This document shows, piece by piece, positions 24,055 through 34,979 of a DNA stretch of 64,000 nt. How positions within the stretch are numbered: the first letter of the stretch is position 1; each line of letters starts with the position of its first letter. Below the pieces are notes generated by a model. The model made no database searches. It saw only the letters and a program-made list of their open reading frames with translations, and was not told the origin of the DNA. The translations under genes were made by a program, and so were the position numbers. Source of the stretch: Sorghum bicolor (taxonomy: Eukaryota; Streptophyta; Magnoliopsida; Poales; Poaceae); assembly GCF_000003195.3 (NCBI RefSeq), contig NC_012878.2, positions 56,978,629 through 57,042,628 of the forward strand, read 5' to 3'.

Positions 24055-24316
24055 AATAAGAAAATAAAAACTAATTGCACAGTTTGGTTGGAATGGACGA
24101 GACGAATCTTTTGAGCCTAGTTAGTACATAATTGGATAATATTTGTCAAATACAAACGAAAGTGCTACAATGTCGATTTCCCAAAATTTTTCGGAACTAA
24201 ACAAGGCCTAGTTTTTGCTTTCGTCTATATTTAATGCTTCATGCATGTGCCGCAAGATTCGATGTGACGTAGAATCTTGAAAACTTTTTGCTTTTTGGGG
24301 TGAACTAAACAAGGCC
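24055..24316. mobile_element. Two truncated Tourist-like MITEs in tandem
   Basis: Both are right halves of the GGCCTTG family. The first ends GGAACTAAACAAGGCC at 24208 and the second ends TGAACTAAACAAGGCC at 24316; neither has a left end. They share the GGCC at the junction, suggesting deletion between adjacent copies. Confidence 0.7.
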
Positions 24317-24598
24317 AATCTTTGTAGATGTTCACGTGATCAATAGTTGGACAGTTTTTTTTTACCTCTTTTAAACGTAACAGAAGATAGCAGTGCATTA
24401 TAATGAATAAGGTATTGTATATTTTCTTTTTTAAAAAGAATGAAACTACCAACCCAAATGCGTTGATCCCATAGAGTGGCTTCCACTCTCTACGTAATGT
24501 TGGGAGAGAGAAGAGAGCCTAGAGTTCTCATGGTCGTTTAAGGGAGTGCGAAGGGGATTTGATTACAACAATAGTGAAGATATACACAGAAAATCACT

Positions 24599-25100
24599 AT
24601 GACATTGGCGTCGACAAAATTATACAGTACAAGGTTGAATGATTACTCTAGGGGATACAGACAAGGAGGTGATGAATCCACCCAGGGCGGAGGCTCCGCC
24701 CCCCTTGGCTCACAAAATTTCCACATGATGTACTGGCCCATCAATACGAAGTGCAGCTATATATACTATCCAATGTTGTCAGCCTATTAATTTTTTTTAG
24801 CAAGTCCAAAAGCAATGTAAACTAGCTTGCTGGCCCAAAAATATATAAGCATAGTTCTTTGTGGCCCAAAAATTTTCACAAGGTTGCAGCGCTGGCCTAA
24901 CTTTTGTCACAAAAAATTGGTATACAAATCGAAATAAACAATTTGGCTCCCCTTGCATTTGGGCCACGCTCCGCCACTGAATCCACCATGCCTTCTGGAG
25001 TCGTGATGGAACCAGTGCATAGTTTAAAGGAGGTTGCTGATGGTGTTCATGGTAAGGCACCAATGCATGGTGCTAGTCTGGAAACGTACCTCCAGAATAG
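24599..25100 (+). pseudogene. Gene-like frame interrupted by a hAT insertion
   Basis: The plus frame from 24599 (ATG, MTLASTKLYS...) runs 28 codons to 24682, where a 297-bp hAT element with its 8-bp duplication follows. Immediately beyond, the sequence continues with EPVHSLKEVADGVHGKAP. Taking the element out as a precise unit leaves the same reading frame on both sides. The product is not recognised. The frame ends in what looks like another dispersed repeat beginning TAGAGATGGCAATG at about 25098, so only a fragment remains. Coding status is inference. Confidence 0.35.
24683..24979. mobile_element. Non-autonomous hAT element (TSD AATCCACC)
   Basis: Starts CAGGGCGGAGGC and ends GCTCCGCCACTG, imperfect inverted repeats, and is flanked by identical 8-bp copies of AATCCACC at 24675-24682 and 24980-24987. 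An 8-bp duplication with CAG-type ends is the hAT signature. 297 bp, no transposase. Confidence 0.88.
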
Positions 25101-26245
25101 AGATGGCAATGATACCCGTTACACAAACACGATGGTTTTACTCTATTAGGACATGTGTGCAGATCAATTTTCATACCCATAGGTATGTTAGTGGAAGAAA
25201 ACTCAAACCCATCGGATTTGCGGGTTTGCAGGGGTACGCTCTTAAGATATATCCATACCCGCAAACCTATGAACGAAGTTGACAGGAAAATGTTTTAGTT
25301 TTCTTTGCCTTTGGTCTTGAGAAAATTTTATCTCTTGTCTCGTGATTCAGGATTTCAGGTTACCATGAGAGCTTGGAAGCTTAAATCATTCTATGTCCAT
25401 ACGTGGGCCTTAATGTGTACGGGCCGAAGCCTAACCAGCCGTCCAAGATCAGAGAAGGGCCGCCCAACATCATCTCGGGAGGAAGAAAGGTAGGTCAGCA
25501 GGCCCAGACACTAACATCTATGCTCCTTACTTTATATACTCCTACTTAAGCAGCACGTTGCAAAACTAATAAAAGCAGCACCGAAGACAACTGAACTATA
25601 ATCTCCAGTTTCGCGGCACCTTGGCATGATGCATCGCCATGCCCATGTGCAGCCGTGCGCCGAGGTTAGTTCACCAACCCCCAAGACCCAAAGAGGAGGA
25701 CCATCATGTCCAGGACGAAGAAACTCGCATGAGGACCATCAATTAGTAGCACAAACTTTTAGAGAGCACGAGGCCATCTGTCCGTACGCCCGACGTGTTT
25801 TTGTTGCGAGTACAAGCTTGACGCGGTGTTAGTTGGCCGATGGAACAACGACGCGTCCTAGTCTCTTCAGAGTGTCCCTGTCAGGAATCATCTACCCCGA
25901 CCTTTCTTAAGTTCAGAGATTAATCTGAGCACCCTAATTGTATTGTTCTTCTTTTATCAAACGATGTAACAATGTTCTCTGATAAATAAAGTTTGCCGGA
26001 TGGCTTTTTCAAAAATAAAAGGTTCAAAGATTAATCTAATGATATTAATTATATTATCTGAATAATAATATTTTTTATATTTGTTGAAATTAAAATATTT
26101 GATTTTTTTAGGAAGTGAGAATGACACTATTTGTTGAAACGAGGGGAGTACAGGGCAGTGAGTCCAATATGCTACAGTTTAGGATCCATACATGTATTGT
26201 TTTACTTGTGTATGTTCATGAGTAAGTTTAGCTCAAATTGTATAA
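25101..26245. other. Repeat-derived intergenic DNA
   Basis: The sequence from about 25098 to 25275 (ACCCGT/ACCCATAGGTATG/CGGGTTTGCAGGGGTACG) resembles a truncated hAT-like dispersed repeat with a TAGAGATGGCAA end. At 25380-25990 there is a TATA-like TTTATATACTCC (about 25530), and the tail ends near AATAAAGTTTGCCGG; a solo LTR is possible but terminal TG...CA and a target duplication could not be established. No gene is supported. Confidence 0.3.
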
Positions 26246-26247
26246 TA

Positions 26248-26380
26248 CCCCTCCATTATAAATTATAAGACGTTTGACTTTTTTAACCTTAAGTTTGACC
26301 ATTTGTCTGTTCAAAAATTTAAATAAGACGAGTAGTCAAACTTGGTGTTAAAAAAGTCAAACGTCTTATAATTTATGATA
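26248..26380. mobile_element. Short fold-back MITE
   Basis: Long, nearly perfect inverted repeats (AATTATAAGACGTTTGACTT and its complement) separated by about 60 bp give a hairpin of roughly 130 bp. The family is probably Stowaway-like from its CTCC-type edge; the duplication is not clear. Confidence 0.7.
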
Positions 26381-26809
26381 AGTTGACTATTAATTAATAA
26401 TTTAGGCAAAATACTAGCCCTGCACTTCTAGCTCTTTTTTTTGCCATGGGGATCCAAACAGGGAGGGTTAAAAGTGCGCAAATGACTAAAACTAGACTAA
26501 AATATTTTGCTCCCAAAGAGATCCTAAACAAGGCTAAAAGAGACTAAAGTGCACAATGGTCAGGGGCTGCCCCTCAATATTGCTCTGGCCCTGCCTCATT
26601 CCCCACACCCCCATTCTCTCTCTCCCACTAGCTCACATCTGCCCTCCCCGCCGTCGCTGACACCACCACCGCCCCTGCTGCCATGACAATTGAGGGCATT
26701 TACTCGTGTTGATTACCGGTTCATTTAATGTGCAAGATGGAAAGAAGGTGCTGCCCCTGCAGCAGTGAGCTCCAGTGCGGGCACATCTTCGGTGGCTCTA
26801 CGCGGGTGC

Positions 26810-27913
26810 TAGAGCTAGGTCTGGGCGTTCGGTCTGACCGAACCGAACCGGTCGGTTCTTCGGTCATTTTGAAAGTTCGGTCATCAAAAAATAAGGACCG
26901 ATCGGTTAGTTGAAAAAATAAAGACCGAGCAATTTCGGTCTCGGTTAGTTCGGTTCGGTCTCGGTCATGACCGAACTAACCAGACTAGCAGATTTGTATC
27001 AAATTTCAGCAACATGATAATACAAATATTTTGGTTCTCCTTATTCAAATACTAACTACAGCAACATCTCACAACTCACAAGTCACAAATTCACTATGAC
27101 ACAACAAAAACAACACAATCAAGTCTTAAAAAGATAAAAAAAATAGTGTAGGACTCTCAACAGAAAAATTCGGTTAGTTCGGTTAGTTCGGTTAACCGAC
27201 ACTTATACCCGAACTAACCGTATAAAGTTCGGTTAGTTGGAAGCAGGGACCGAATTTATGACCGAAAAGTTCGGTCTCGGTCAGTTCGGTCTCGGTCTCG
27301 GTCAGTTCGGTTCGGTCTTCGGTCTTCGGTTAATTATGCCCAGAGTGAGCTAGAGCTGGGACTTGGGCCGTGCCAGTTGAGGGAGGGTCATGGCATGGCC
27401 ATTTTGCAAGATCCGAAGCATGACATGACACGAAAGATTTTGGGCCGTGTCGATAACGCCACGAACACGAGGGTTGTGTCGTGCCCAGAATGTTGGCACG
27501 ATGAGCTACATAGCTCGGCCCGCATTTTGGGCCATGCTTAGGCCGGCACGACAAAAATAGCACGTAGACATTTCTACAATTATATAATATAATTTTCTAG
27601 CATTTACTATATTACCTCTCATCTAATTCTTCAATAGATTATGAAAATCATTAAAATTTTTATTAAAATAGTACACATAATATACATAGTTGATATCACG
27701 AGTAGAAAAATAAAACTAGCTAAGATATTTTGAGAGCTCTGCTTGTGCCAGCATGACCCGAAGGCATACCAGCGTGGCATGGGCCGTACTTGGGCCGAAG
27801 AAAATATTCACTGTGTTATTTAGCGCGGCCCTACATGCCTCCCATACCTGAAAGGCATGACTAGAAGAGAGGTCGTGTCGTGCTGTGCTGGCACGACCCA
27901 AGTCCCAGCTCTA
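26810..27913. mobile_element. hAT-type element, interrupted by a second hAT (outer copy)
   Basis: The outer element begins TAGAGC at 26810, is interrupted, resumes at 27357 with TGGGACTTGGG and ends CCCAGCTCTA at 27913. The reconstructed left terminus and the inverse of the right terminus match over about 26 of 27 bases. Flanks are GCGGGTGC (26802-26809) and GCGGGCGC (27914-27921), an 8-bp duplication with one change. No transposase is present (about 563 bp without the insert). Confidence 0.8.
26816..27348. mobile_element. hAT-type element (Tip100-like ends), inserted in another hAT terminus
   Basis: A 533-bp element starting TAGGTCTGGGCG and ending GCCCAGAGTGA, flanked by identical 8-bp copies of GCTAGAGC at 26808-26815 and 27349-27356. 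Both sub-terminal regions are dense in GGTTCGGT and TCGGTC motifs on either strand, as in Tip100-like hATs. There is no coding capacity, so it is non-autonomous. Confidence 0.82.
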
Positions 27914-27921
27914 GCGGGCGC

Positions 27922-28600
27922 GAGCGGCGCCCTGCCGTAGCATAGCTCGCCAGAGTTTGCTCCGTCTCACCATGACTGTGTGTGCCCTCTCTCTCTCCTT
28001 CATCTTGCTGGTCGAGCAACCCAGAGCGTCGTAGCTCCAAGCGGTGGCCATCCGCGGCGGATCCGATCTACAGCGTCGCCCTTCCCTAGCACCAGCAACG
28101 TGACAGTGTCCTCCTCGTCTGTGCCCCATGGCCTACCCATGGCGAGAGTTCTCATGGACAGCAACAGCGTGAGAGGAAGGAGACTTGGAGGGAGGGGGTA
28201 AATTGGTCATTTTAGGGTGGAGGATTAAAGTTTAGCCCATGGATCCAAAGGGGTCTTGAGGACGAAAATTTAGAGGCTAAAATTTAGAGGTCCATAGCAA
28301 ATAGATCTAAACAATACCTTAGTCAAAATAGATTTGGTATAAAACCCCTGAATAATAATTGTATTATTTCAAGATGCCACATGTGGTAGATTATGATCAA
28401 ATCCAAACTCATTTATGTTTTAATATAAAATAGTCAACAAAACTTTAGTATCTAATTCTTGCCTTCTTTTTATATAGTAATTATCATATATCAATAAACT
28501 TTCACCATCCATAACTTGCACATTTGCAATTTTTCTTCTAAAAATACTATATTACTATTCAACCGATTGCAATATAGTAATATGGATGTACATGGACTAA
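27922..28600. other. Intergenic, no gene seen
   Basis: The GC-rich patch 27914-28200 has small open frames with no motif. The stretch 28205-28320 (GTTTAGCCC, CTAAAATTTAGAGG repeats ending AGATCTAAACAATACC) looks like one end of a further Tourist-type element whose partner I could not place. Confidence 0.35.
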
Positions 28601-28843
28601 GGCCTTGTTTAGATACACCTAAAAACTCAAAATTTTATAAGATTCTCCGTCACATAGAATCTTGCGGCACATGCATGAAGTATTAAATATAGATAAAAAG
28701 AATAACTAATTACATAGTTTACCTGTAAATCACGAGATGAATCTTTTAAGCCTAGTTACTCCATAATTAGACAATTTTCGTCAAATAAAAACAAAAATGC
28801 TACAGTATCAAAATCCAAAAACTTTTTGCATCTAAACAAGGCC
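28601..28843. mobile_element. Tourist-like MITE (TSD TAA)
   Basis: Starts GGCCTTGTTTAG, ends CTAAACAAGGCC, 243 bp, with TAA at 28598-28600 and 28844-28846. Confidence 0.88.
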
Positions 28844-28846
28844 TAA

Positions 28847-29697
28847 ATATCACTATTGTGACGACTTTCGGGAACTGTGAGCACCGTGCCCTAGCGCGTT
28901 GTTTTTTTTTTTTGATAAAATGAAACACATTACTATATCATGTAAAAATATCGTGCAACTTTACGGTCTATTTGTATCACACACAACTAACAATCAGATG
29001 CTAAAGAATAGTTGTGATTTTGTTTGGATCAAGTGTGTATGCTAAGAATATTGAGAGCAAGACTAATAATAAAACTGGTTGTTGGCTGTATAGAAACTTC
29101 AGTCTATTAGCCTATTTATAATAATAGTTATTAGCCGGTTTATAGCCTATTGTCTTTCTCATAGAATTTCTTAGTTCTTGTGCATGCGTTAGTCGTAAGT
29201 TTACAATCTGTTTTTCTTCTCTCTTCTCCCCTCTCTTCTCTACGTTAGCGTACAACTCACTTAGGCTAATCTTAGTGGAATTTCATGTCCTAATTTCCAA
29301 TACATTTATATTTTAGAAATAGTGCGGAAGTGTTTCATTCTCCATAAAACTATCTCTACTTTCATAAACTATCATCATATCTCTTCATCAATATACTGTC
29401 GTCATTTCAGCGTTTTCATTAAGATTGATCTTATATTCTCTTATTATAGAGAATATAAAATTGTTACCCGGATATACAATTCCTAAAAGTCTAATCCAGT
29501 TGTTTTTAATGAATGTAGTGCGTGAATGTCACGTCCATCTGCTAATGGGATTAGTTAGTGCTTTGCACTTTCACCGGGCGTTCACTAAAGCCAACGACAA
29601 AGCATCTTTGGTGTGGACCTATGGACGCCGATTTTATGGTCGTATATAAAGGCTCACTGGTTGCTCCAGCAACTAGAAAGGGGAGAGGTATATGATA
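28847..29697. other. AT-rich intergenic DNA
   Basis: No gene is seen. The 74-codon frame at 29425-29649 has no motif. Confidence 0.35.
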
Positions 29698-29925
29698 CTC
29701 CCTCGGTCCATAAAAGAATTAATTTCTAAAATTGTTCTAAGTTAAATTCTTTAAACATTAACTATTTTTTCTAAAAAATGCTAAGATTATAGTATCAAAT
29801 TAGTAAAATATACTTCCATATGATACACATTTTATGTCATAGATGTTGTTATTCTTTTTTATGAATTTAGTCAAACTTTGACTGACACGAATTTTAGGAA
29901 TTGATTGTTTCGTGGACGGAGTGAG
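29698..29925. mobile_element. Stowaway-like MITE
   Basis: Starts CTCCCTCGGTCCATAAAAGA and ends with the inverse (CGTGGACGGAGTGAG), with TA at 29696-29697 and 29926-29927. Confidence 0.8.
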
Positions 29926-29927
29926 TA

Positions 29928-31067
29928 TATTTTATCTATCCTCAAGAAACAAAACTCTATCATGGTATCAACTCAAACCATTTTAAGTTTATACAAATCT
30001 GTAAAACATATCAATATTCATGGCACTAGATAGTAAATTTCATCATATTCATCATAAAATATATTTGAAATTATTTTCATTGCATATATTTTACGCCATA
30101 AATATAAATATGTTTTTCTATAATTTTAGTCTAAATAATTTAATTAAGGTCAGAACTAGAATTATACTTTTGGGGGGCGGAGGTAGCATCTCAAGTTGTC
30201 GTCATTTCAAATCAATAAAACAGCATTCGCATTAACATACTACAATGTCATGCACAGTGTCAGTGTCACATGTACTTAGATTCTTTGCCAGTACTGTACA
30301 ACAGTGGGAATGATTAGACAGTAGTTTACTTAATCCCAACGAAATTACTTACAAAAGGTGAAAGATTAACAATAGTAGCAACCAATCAAGTAGCTACAAA
30401 ATTCGATCCCGTGCTGACTTGATGCCGTCGGCAATGAGTCAATGATCATCCGGCTGAAAAAAAAGTTATATTAAGTACTAAAAACAAAATGGTTAGTTGA
30501 GTCGTCTGATGAAGAATTAAGAAACATCACCAGCTTCCAGCTACGCGGGGTCAGTATTTTTTTTTGGTTGGCTTCACGTGCTCACGACCGCAAAAAAGCA
30601 CGGCTACCACGTCTACGCCGTTGGATCTGTCGGTCTTAGGCAGCAGACGGCCGTGATCCGTCCTTCAGCAAAGCGCCAACCGACGTGGCCACCGCTTCCT
30701 CAACAACCATCCCACCAGGCAAGCAATGCCGCTACCAAATGGTAGGACGGACCCACTTGTCATTGAGCACCTACTCTTGAACAGATGCTCGCCGCTAGAT
30801 CACCCGCTTGATGCGCCTGATGCGCGCCAGCTGGCCACCTGCCGGAGGTGGCGCGTTGCGGTGGGTCCCACCCGGCACCGCTCGTCCCATCACCGGTTTA
30901 TTTATTTATAGTATGACGGGATTTTTTGTCGTTGCTTTTATGACGGGATTTGCGGCGGCTGCCTGCCTGCCTTGGAATTAGCGAGTTTTTAAACAAAGAC
31001 TCGGTGGTAATTTTCTGGTATCACCTGCTGCTGCTGCTTCTTTTAGAGAAGAATAGAAGATCTACTA
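29928..31067. other. Intergenic, no gene seen
   Basis: A GC-rich patch at 30580-30900 carries promoter-like phrases (GCCGTTGGATC, ACGGCCGTGATCC) but no supported gene follows. Confidence 0.35.
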
Positions 31068-31311
31068 GGCTTTGTTTAGTTCAAACTGAAAACCAAAAAG
31101 TTTTTAAGATTCCCCGTCACATCGAATCTTGTGGCACATGTATAAAACATTAAATATAGACAAAAACAAAAACTAATTATACAGTTTAGCTGTAAATCAC
31201 GAGACAAATCTTTTGATCCTAGTTAGTCTATGATTGGATAATATTTGTCACAAACAAACGAAAGTGTTACAGTACCGAAATTTTTTTCACTTTTCGGAAC
31301 TAAACAAGGCC
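31068..31311. mobile_element. Tourist-like MITE (TSD CTA)
   Basis: Starts GGCTTTGTTTAG, ends CTAAACAAGGCC; CTA at 31065-31067 and 31312-31314. 244 bp. Confidence 0.85.
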
Positions 31312-31314
31312 CTA

Positions 31315-32213
31315 ATCAAAAGTACTACTGCATTTGATTTCAACTTAGTTTTGTTCGCTTGAACTTATCTACCAAATCTATCAGCTAACAGTATAACATC
31401 TCGGTCCAAGGCGTAATAGAATTAATATGATACTCATACCAATAAGTTACAACTTCTTTTCTGAAAACTCATCTTATAAGAACTCTAAAGTTAAGCGTGC
31501 TTGACCTAGAGAAATTCAGGGATGCGTGACTGACCGGAAAGACTGATGTTGGTCTGTGAAGGCTAACTATGTCTAAAAAAACTGTCAGATGTAAACGGAT
31601 CTGGCCTCGTGGAGGTAGGACGTTACAGAATGATATCTTTCAGCCATGACTTTTAGATAACCGAACATGCTCAAGTCGACACATTATTTTTTGTGAAGAT
31701 TAACTCAGCACATTTGACATATTCCACGCGCGTGTACTATCTATAGTACAAGTCAAAAGGAAATGGTCTTCCCCGACAGAAAAAAGAAAGAAAGAAAAGG
31801 AAATGGTCTGAACATCGTGAAGATATAACCCTAAAATACTAAATCGCGTAGAAAAAATGTCACCGAGATGACTTGTTTTAGAAGAGATCATTATTGCCAT
31901 GACAATGACATGGACAATAAACAAGTCTAGTGCTACCTCTGATCCGAACATATGTCGTTTTAGCCTTTCTTAATATTCCAGTGCTATACATGCACATTAT
32001 TAGACGCCACATAGGATGTTTTGTTTTTGTGGCAAAGAAATAAAGTGTTATAGCTTTGTCATGAAATTCAACTGTTCAAAATTAATTTTAATAGTTTGGA
32101 CTCACTTCCATAGACATAAATATACGAAATAATTAATTACTATATGATAGCACTGGATATAGTAACATGATATCATGTCTTGTAGCAGTTGTTTTTTGGT
32201 GAAGAATCTGTAT
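31315..32213. other. AT-rich intergenic DNA
   Basis: No gene or complete element was recognised. Confidence 0.4.
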
Positions 32214-32573
32214 CAGAGCATCTCCAAGGGTTTTGCATTTGAGATTTGCATTTGAGTAATTTGCCAAAAAGCTTCAAAAGAGGTATCCAACGGTTTTGCA
32301 TTTGGAGTTTGCAATTTAGGCAACTTGGCAAATGAGGGAGCAAACTTGGCAAAAATGCCAAGCCGTGGACGACTTTGCAAACCTGATCGCGCGAGCAAAG
32401 TCACGCGCGAGAAAAGCGCGCGCACCTAGAGACCTTCTATTTTTATCCTTTGCCAAGTCCAAATGCCAATTCCCTTGGAGATGACCTATTTTTATCCTTT
32501 GCATTTTGTTATGGGAGTTTGCAAATAGCAACAAATGTCAAGTCAATTTGCCAAAGCCTTTAGAGATGCTCTG
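32214..32573. mobile_element. Inverted-repeat element with CAGAGCATCTCC ends
   Basis: Starts CAGAGCATCTCCAAGGG and ends with the inverse (CCTTTAGAGATGCTCTG), about 360 bp. The interior repeats TTTGCATTTG and TTTGCCAA motifs. GAGCATCTCCA ends are widespread in grass MITEs; no clean duplication was found, so the superfamily is not assigned. Confidence 0.7.
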
Positions 32574-34054
32574 ACAGTATCGATATCATAGATTGGGACT
32601 ATTATTTGACTTGGGCCAATTGATTTGGCTGGGCTGTGGGATATTCTTTAGTGGAAAATAAATAAAAAACCATTTCTAGCAGGGCAAGATTAGTGTGATT
32701 TTTTTAGACCTGGTTCTGTGTGTCCAGACACTTCCTATGACAGGTGACGGTCTCGACCGCTGCTAAGCTTGTTTTGCTGGGGGTTTAGACGTCTTTGTTC
32801 GCTTTGGCAAGCGTTAGGTGAGCGGTGCACAAATCCTCCCCAATACCAAATATAATCCCCTATTAAGACCTATGATTAGTTAGAACAAAACCTAATCATG
32901 GTACTGTAAAGAAAACTCAAAGAATATGCTGAACACATGTACTACAAAAGCACGCTGCTGCTTACTGTTGATGTTAACACCTATGGTTCACAAACAAAAA
33001 CGCTTTAACATGGACATGTGATGGGGCTAATTTAGAAATTTGACATTGGGCCCACAAACTTTCGAGACAACCAAATGATGCGCAGTAAAGTCTTTTGGTC
33101 AATTTTATTCGCCTCGTTCGTTTCGCTAAAATTTGGCTTATGCTAGTGTTGATGTTAAAATATTATGAGAGAAAACATTGTTCTTTTACTGAAAAATATT
33201 GCTAATGTAGTTTTTTATATGCAGTTAGATATACACTAGATAAATAGTAAAAAACAATGTATCTAAAAAACCATAACATTTTATAATTTGGAATAAAGGG
33301 TACTATGTAATTCCTCAACTATATCAAAACAGTATAAACGATGGGTATTAAGATCATTTGATCTTCCTTAATCCTTGTGCGTAAGTCCCACCTACATTAA
33401 TTTAAGGTCAAAATGAGTAGTTTCATACTCCCTCCGTTCTTAAATACTTATTATTTTCGTTTTCGTTTTCCGAAAAACAACATTGACTAATTATATATAA
33501 AAATCATTAATTATTTATGATACATAATTAACATCATTAAATAAATATTTGAATTTATTTTTCTAATAAATTTATTTAGAGATATAAATGTTATACGTAT
33601 TTTCTACAAATCGAGTAGAACTTTTGACACGGAAATCAACCGCTATAGTTAATTGGGGAAGGAGGAGTAGGAGTATATCGTTAGCATGATGCGTGGCTAT
33701 ATCTAGAAGACAATGTAGCGGTTTTAAAAAAATGTAAATATTAGTATGGCAGTGCTTGCTATCAAACCAAACACTAAACGTACCACACGTCGAGTTTGAA
33801 GGCCATGAAAGGTACATTGAAATAATCTCTAACTTTCTATTGCATGATAATCGCATGTAGACCGTCTCCCTCGCTAGGACGACGAAAGTCAAAATTCATG
33901 CACATGACACTGTAGAAACTACTTTGGATTTTGCATCTCCAAAATTCAGATACTACACCTTCTTCTATTTCTATGTAGATACATTCTCTCCATCATAAAA
34001 ACTAATAATTTAATTCTTACTTTTATGAGTCAAATGATTTTAATTTTTACCTGT
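32574..34054. other. AT-rich intergenic DNA with half-MITEs
   Basis: No gene is seen. A Stowaway-like left end (CTCCCTCCGTTCTTAAATAC) lies at about 33427 and a similar right edge near 33665, with much decay between. Confidence 0.35.
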
Positions 34055-34077
34055 TATATATATATATATATATATAT
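34055..34077. repeat. (TA)n microsatellite
   Basis: About eleven TA dinucleotides. Confidence 0.85.
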
Positions 34078-34116
34078 TGATACCAAAATTATATGCTACT
34101 AAATTAATATCATTAG

Positions 34117-34358
34117 GGCCTTGTTTAGTTCCAAAATATTTTACAAAATCGACACTGTAGCTTTTTCGTTTGTATTTGACAAATATTATCCAATCATAGA
34201 CTAACTAGGCTCAAAAGATTTGTTTCGTCAATTTCGACCAAACTGTGCAATTAGTTTTTATTTTTATCTATATTTAATACTTTATGCATGTGTCTAAAGA
34301 TTCGATGTGACGGAGAATCTGAAAAATTTTATAATTTTTTTTGGAACTAAACAAGGCC
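34117..34358. mobile_element. Tourist-like MITE (TSD TAG)
   Basis: Starts GGCCTTGTTTAG, ends CTAAACAAGGCC; TAG at 34114-34116 and 34359-34361. Confidence 0.87.
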
Positions 34359-34479
34359 TAGATTGTTCATGATATACACTTTTATATAGCAAACCTACCT
34401 AGAGATATAAATGTTGATATTAATTTCTTTCAAACTAGTCAAAATTGAGAATATTTATGATTATATTTAAATCGACTTA

Positions 34480-34716
34480 GGCCGTGTTTAGTTTCCAAAA
34501 AATTTTGCAAATTTTTTTAGATTTCTGTTACATCGAATCTTACGGCACATATATAGAGCATTAAATATAGATAAAAAATAACTAATTATATAGTTTATCT
34601 GTAATTTATGAGGCGAATCTTTTAAGCCTAGCTAGTCCATGATTGGACAATATTTGTTAAATATAAATAAAAGTGCTACCATGTTCATTTAAAAAGAAAT
34701 GAAACTAAACAAGGCC
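34480..34716. mobile_element. Tourist-like MITE (TSD TTA)
   Basis: Starts GGCCGTGTTTAG, ends CTAAACAAGGCC; TTA at 34477-34479 and 34717-34719. Confidence 0.87.
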
Positions 34717-34737
34717 TTAGATGTACCATTGTAACAA

Positions 34738-34975
34738 GGCCTTGTTTAGATCTATTTTTTTTTGGATTTTGATACCGTAACATTTTTGTTTTTATTCGAC
34801 AAACATTGCCTTTTCATGGAGTAATTAGGTTTAAAAGATTCGTATCGTGATTTACAGACAAATTGTATAATTAGTTTTTATTTTTATCTATATTTAATGC
34901 TCTATATATGTGTCACAATATTCAATGTGATGGAAAATCTTGAAAGTTTATGATTTTTTGTGATCTAAACAGTCC
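34738..34975. mobile_element. Tourist-like MITE (TSD CAA)
   Basis: Starts GGCCTTGTTTAG and ends CTAAACAGTCC; CAA at 34735-34737 and 34976-34978, an off-consensus duplication for the family. Third copy within 860 bp, just upstream of the GT43 gene. Confidence 0.75.
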
Positions 34976-34979
34976 CAAG

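Noticed and set aside
25380..25990. Possible solo LTR
   Set aside because: A TATA-like box and AATAAA-like tail are present but no TG...CA ends with a 5-bp duplication could be identified.
27980..28201. 73-codon plus frame beside the hAT nest
   Set aside because: No motif, and the sequence is interrupted by old insertions; not supportable as a gene.
26440..28320. A third, outer gene-capturing element around the nested hATs
   Set aside because: GTTTAGATC/GGATCCAAAC-like edges exist but are not in proper inverted arrangement, so ends cannot be paired.
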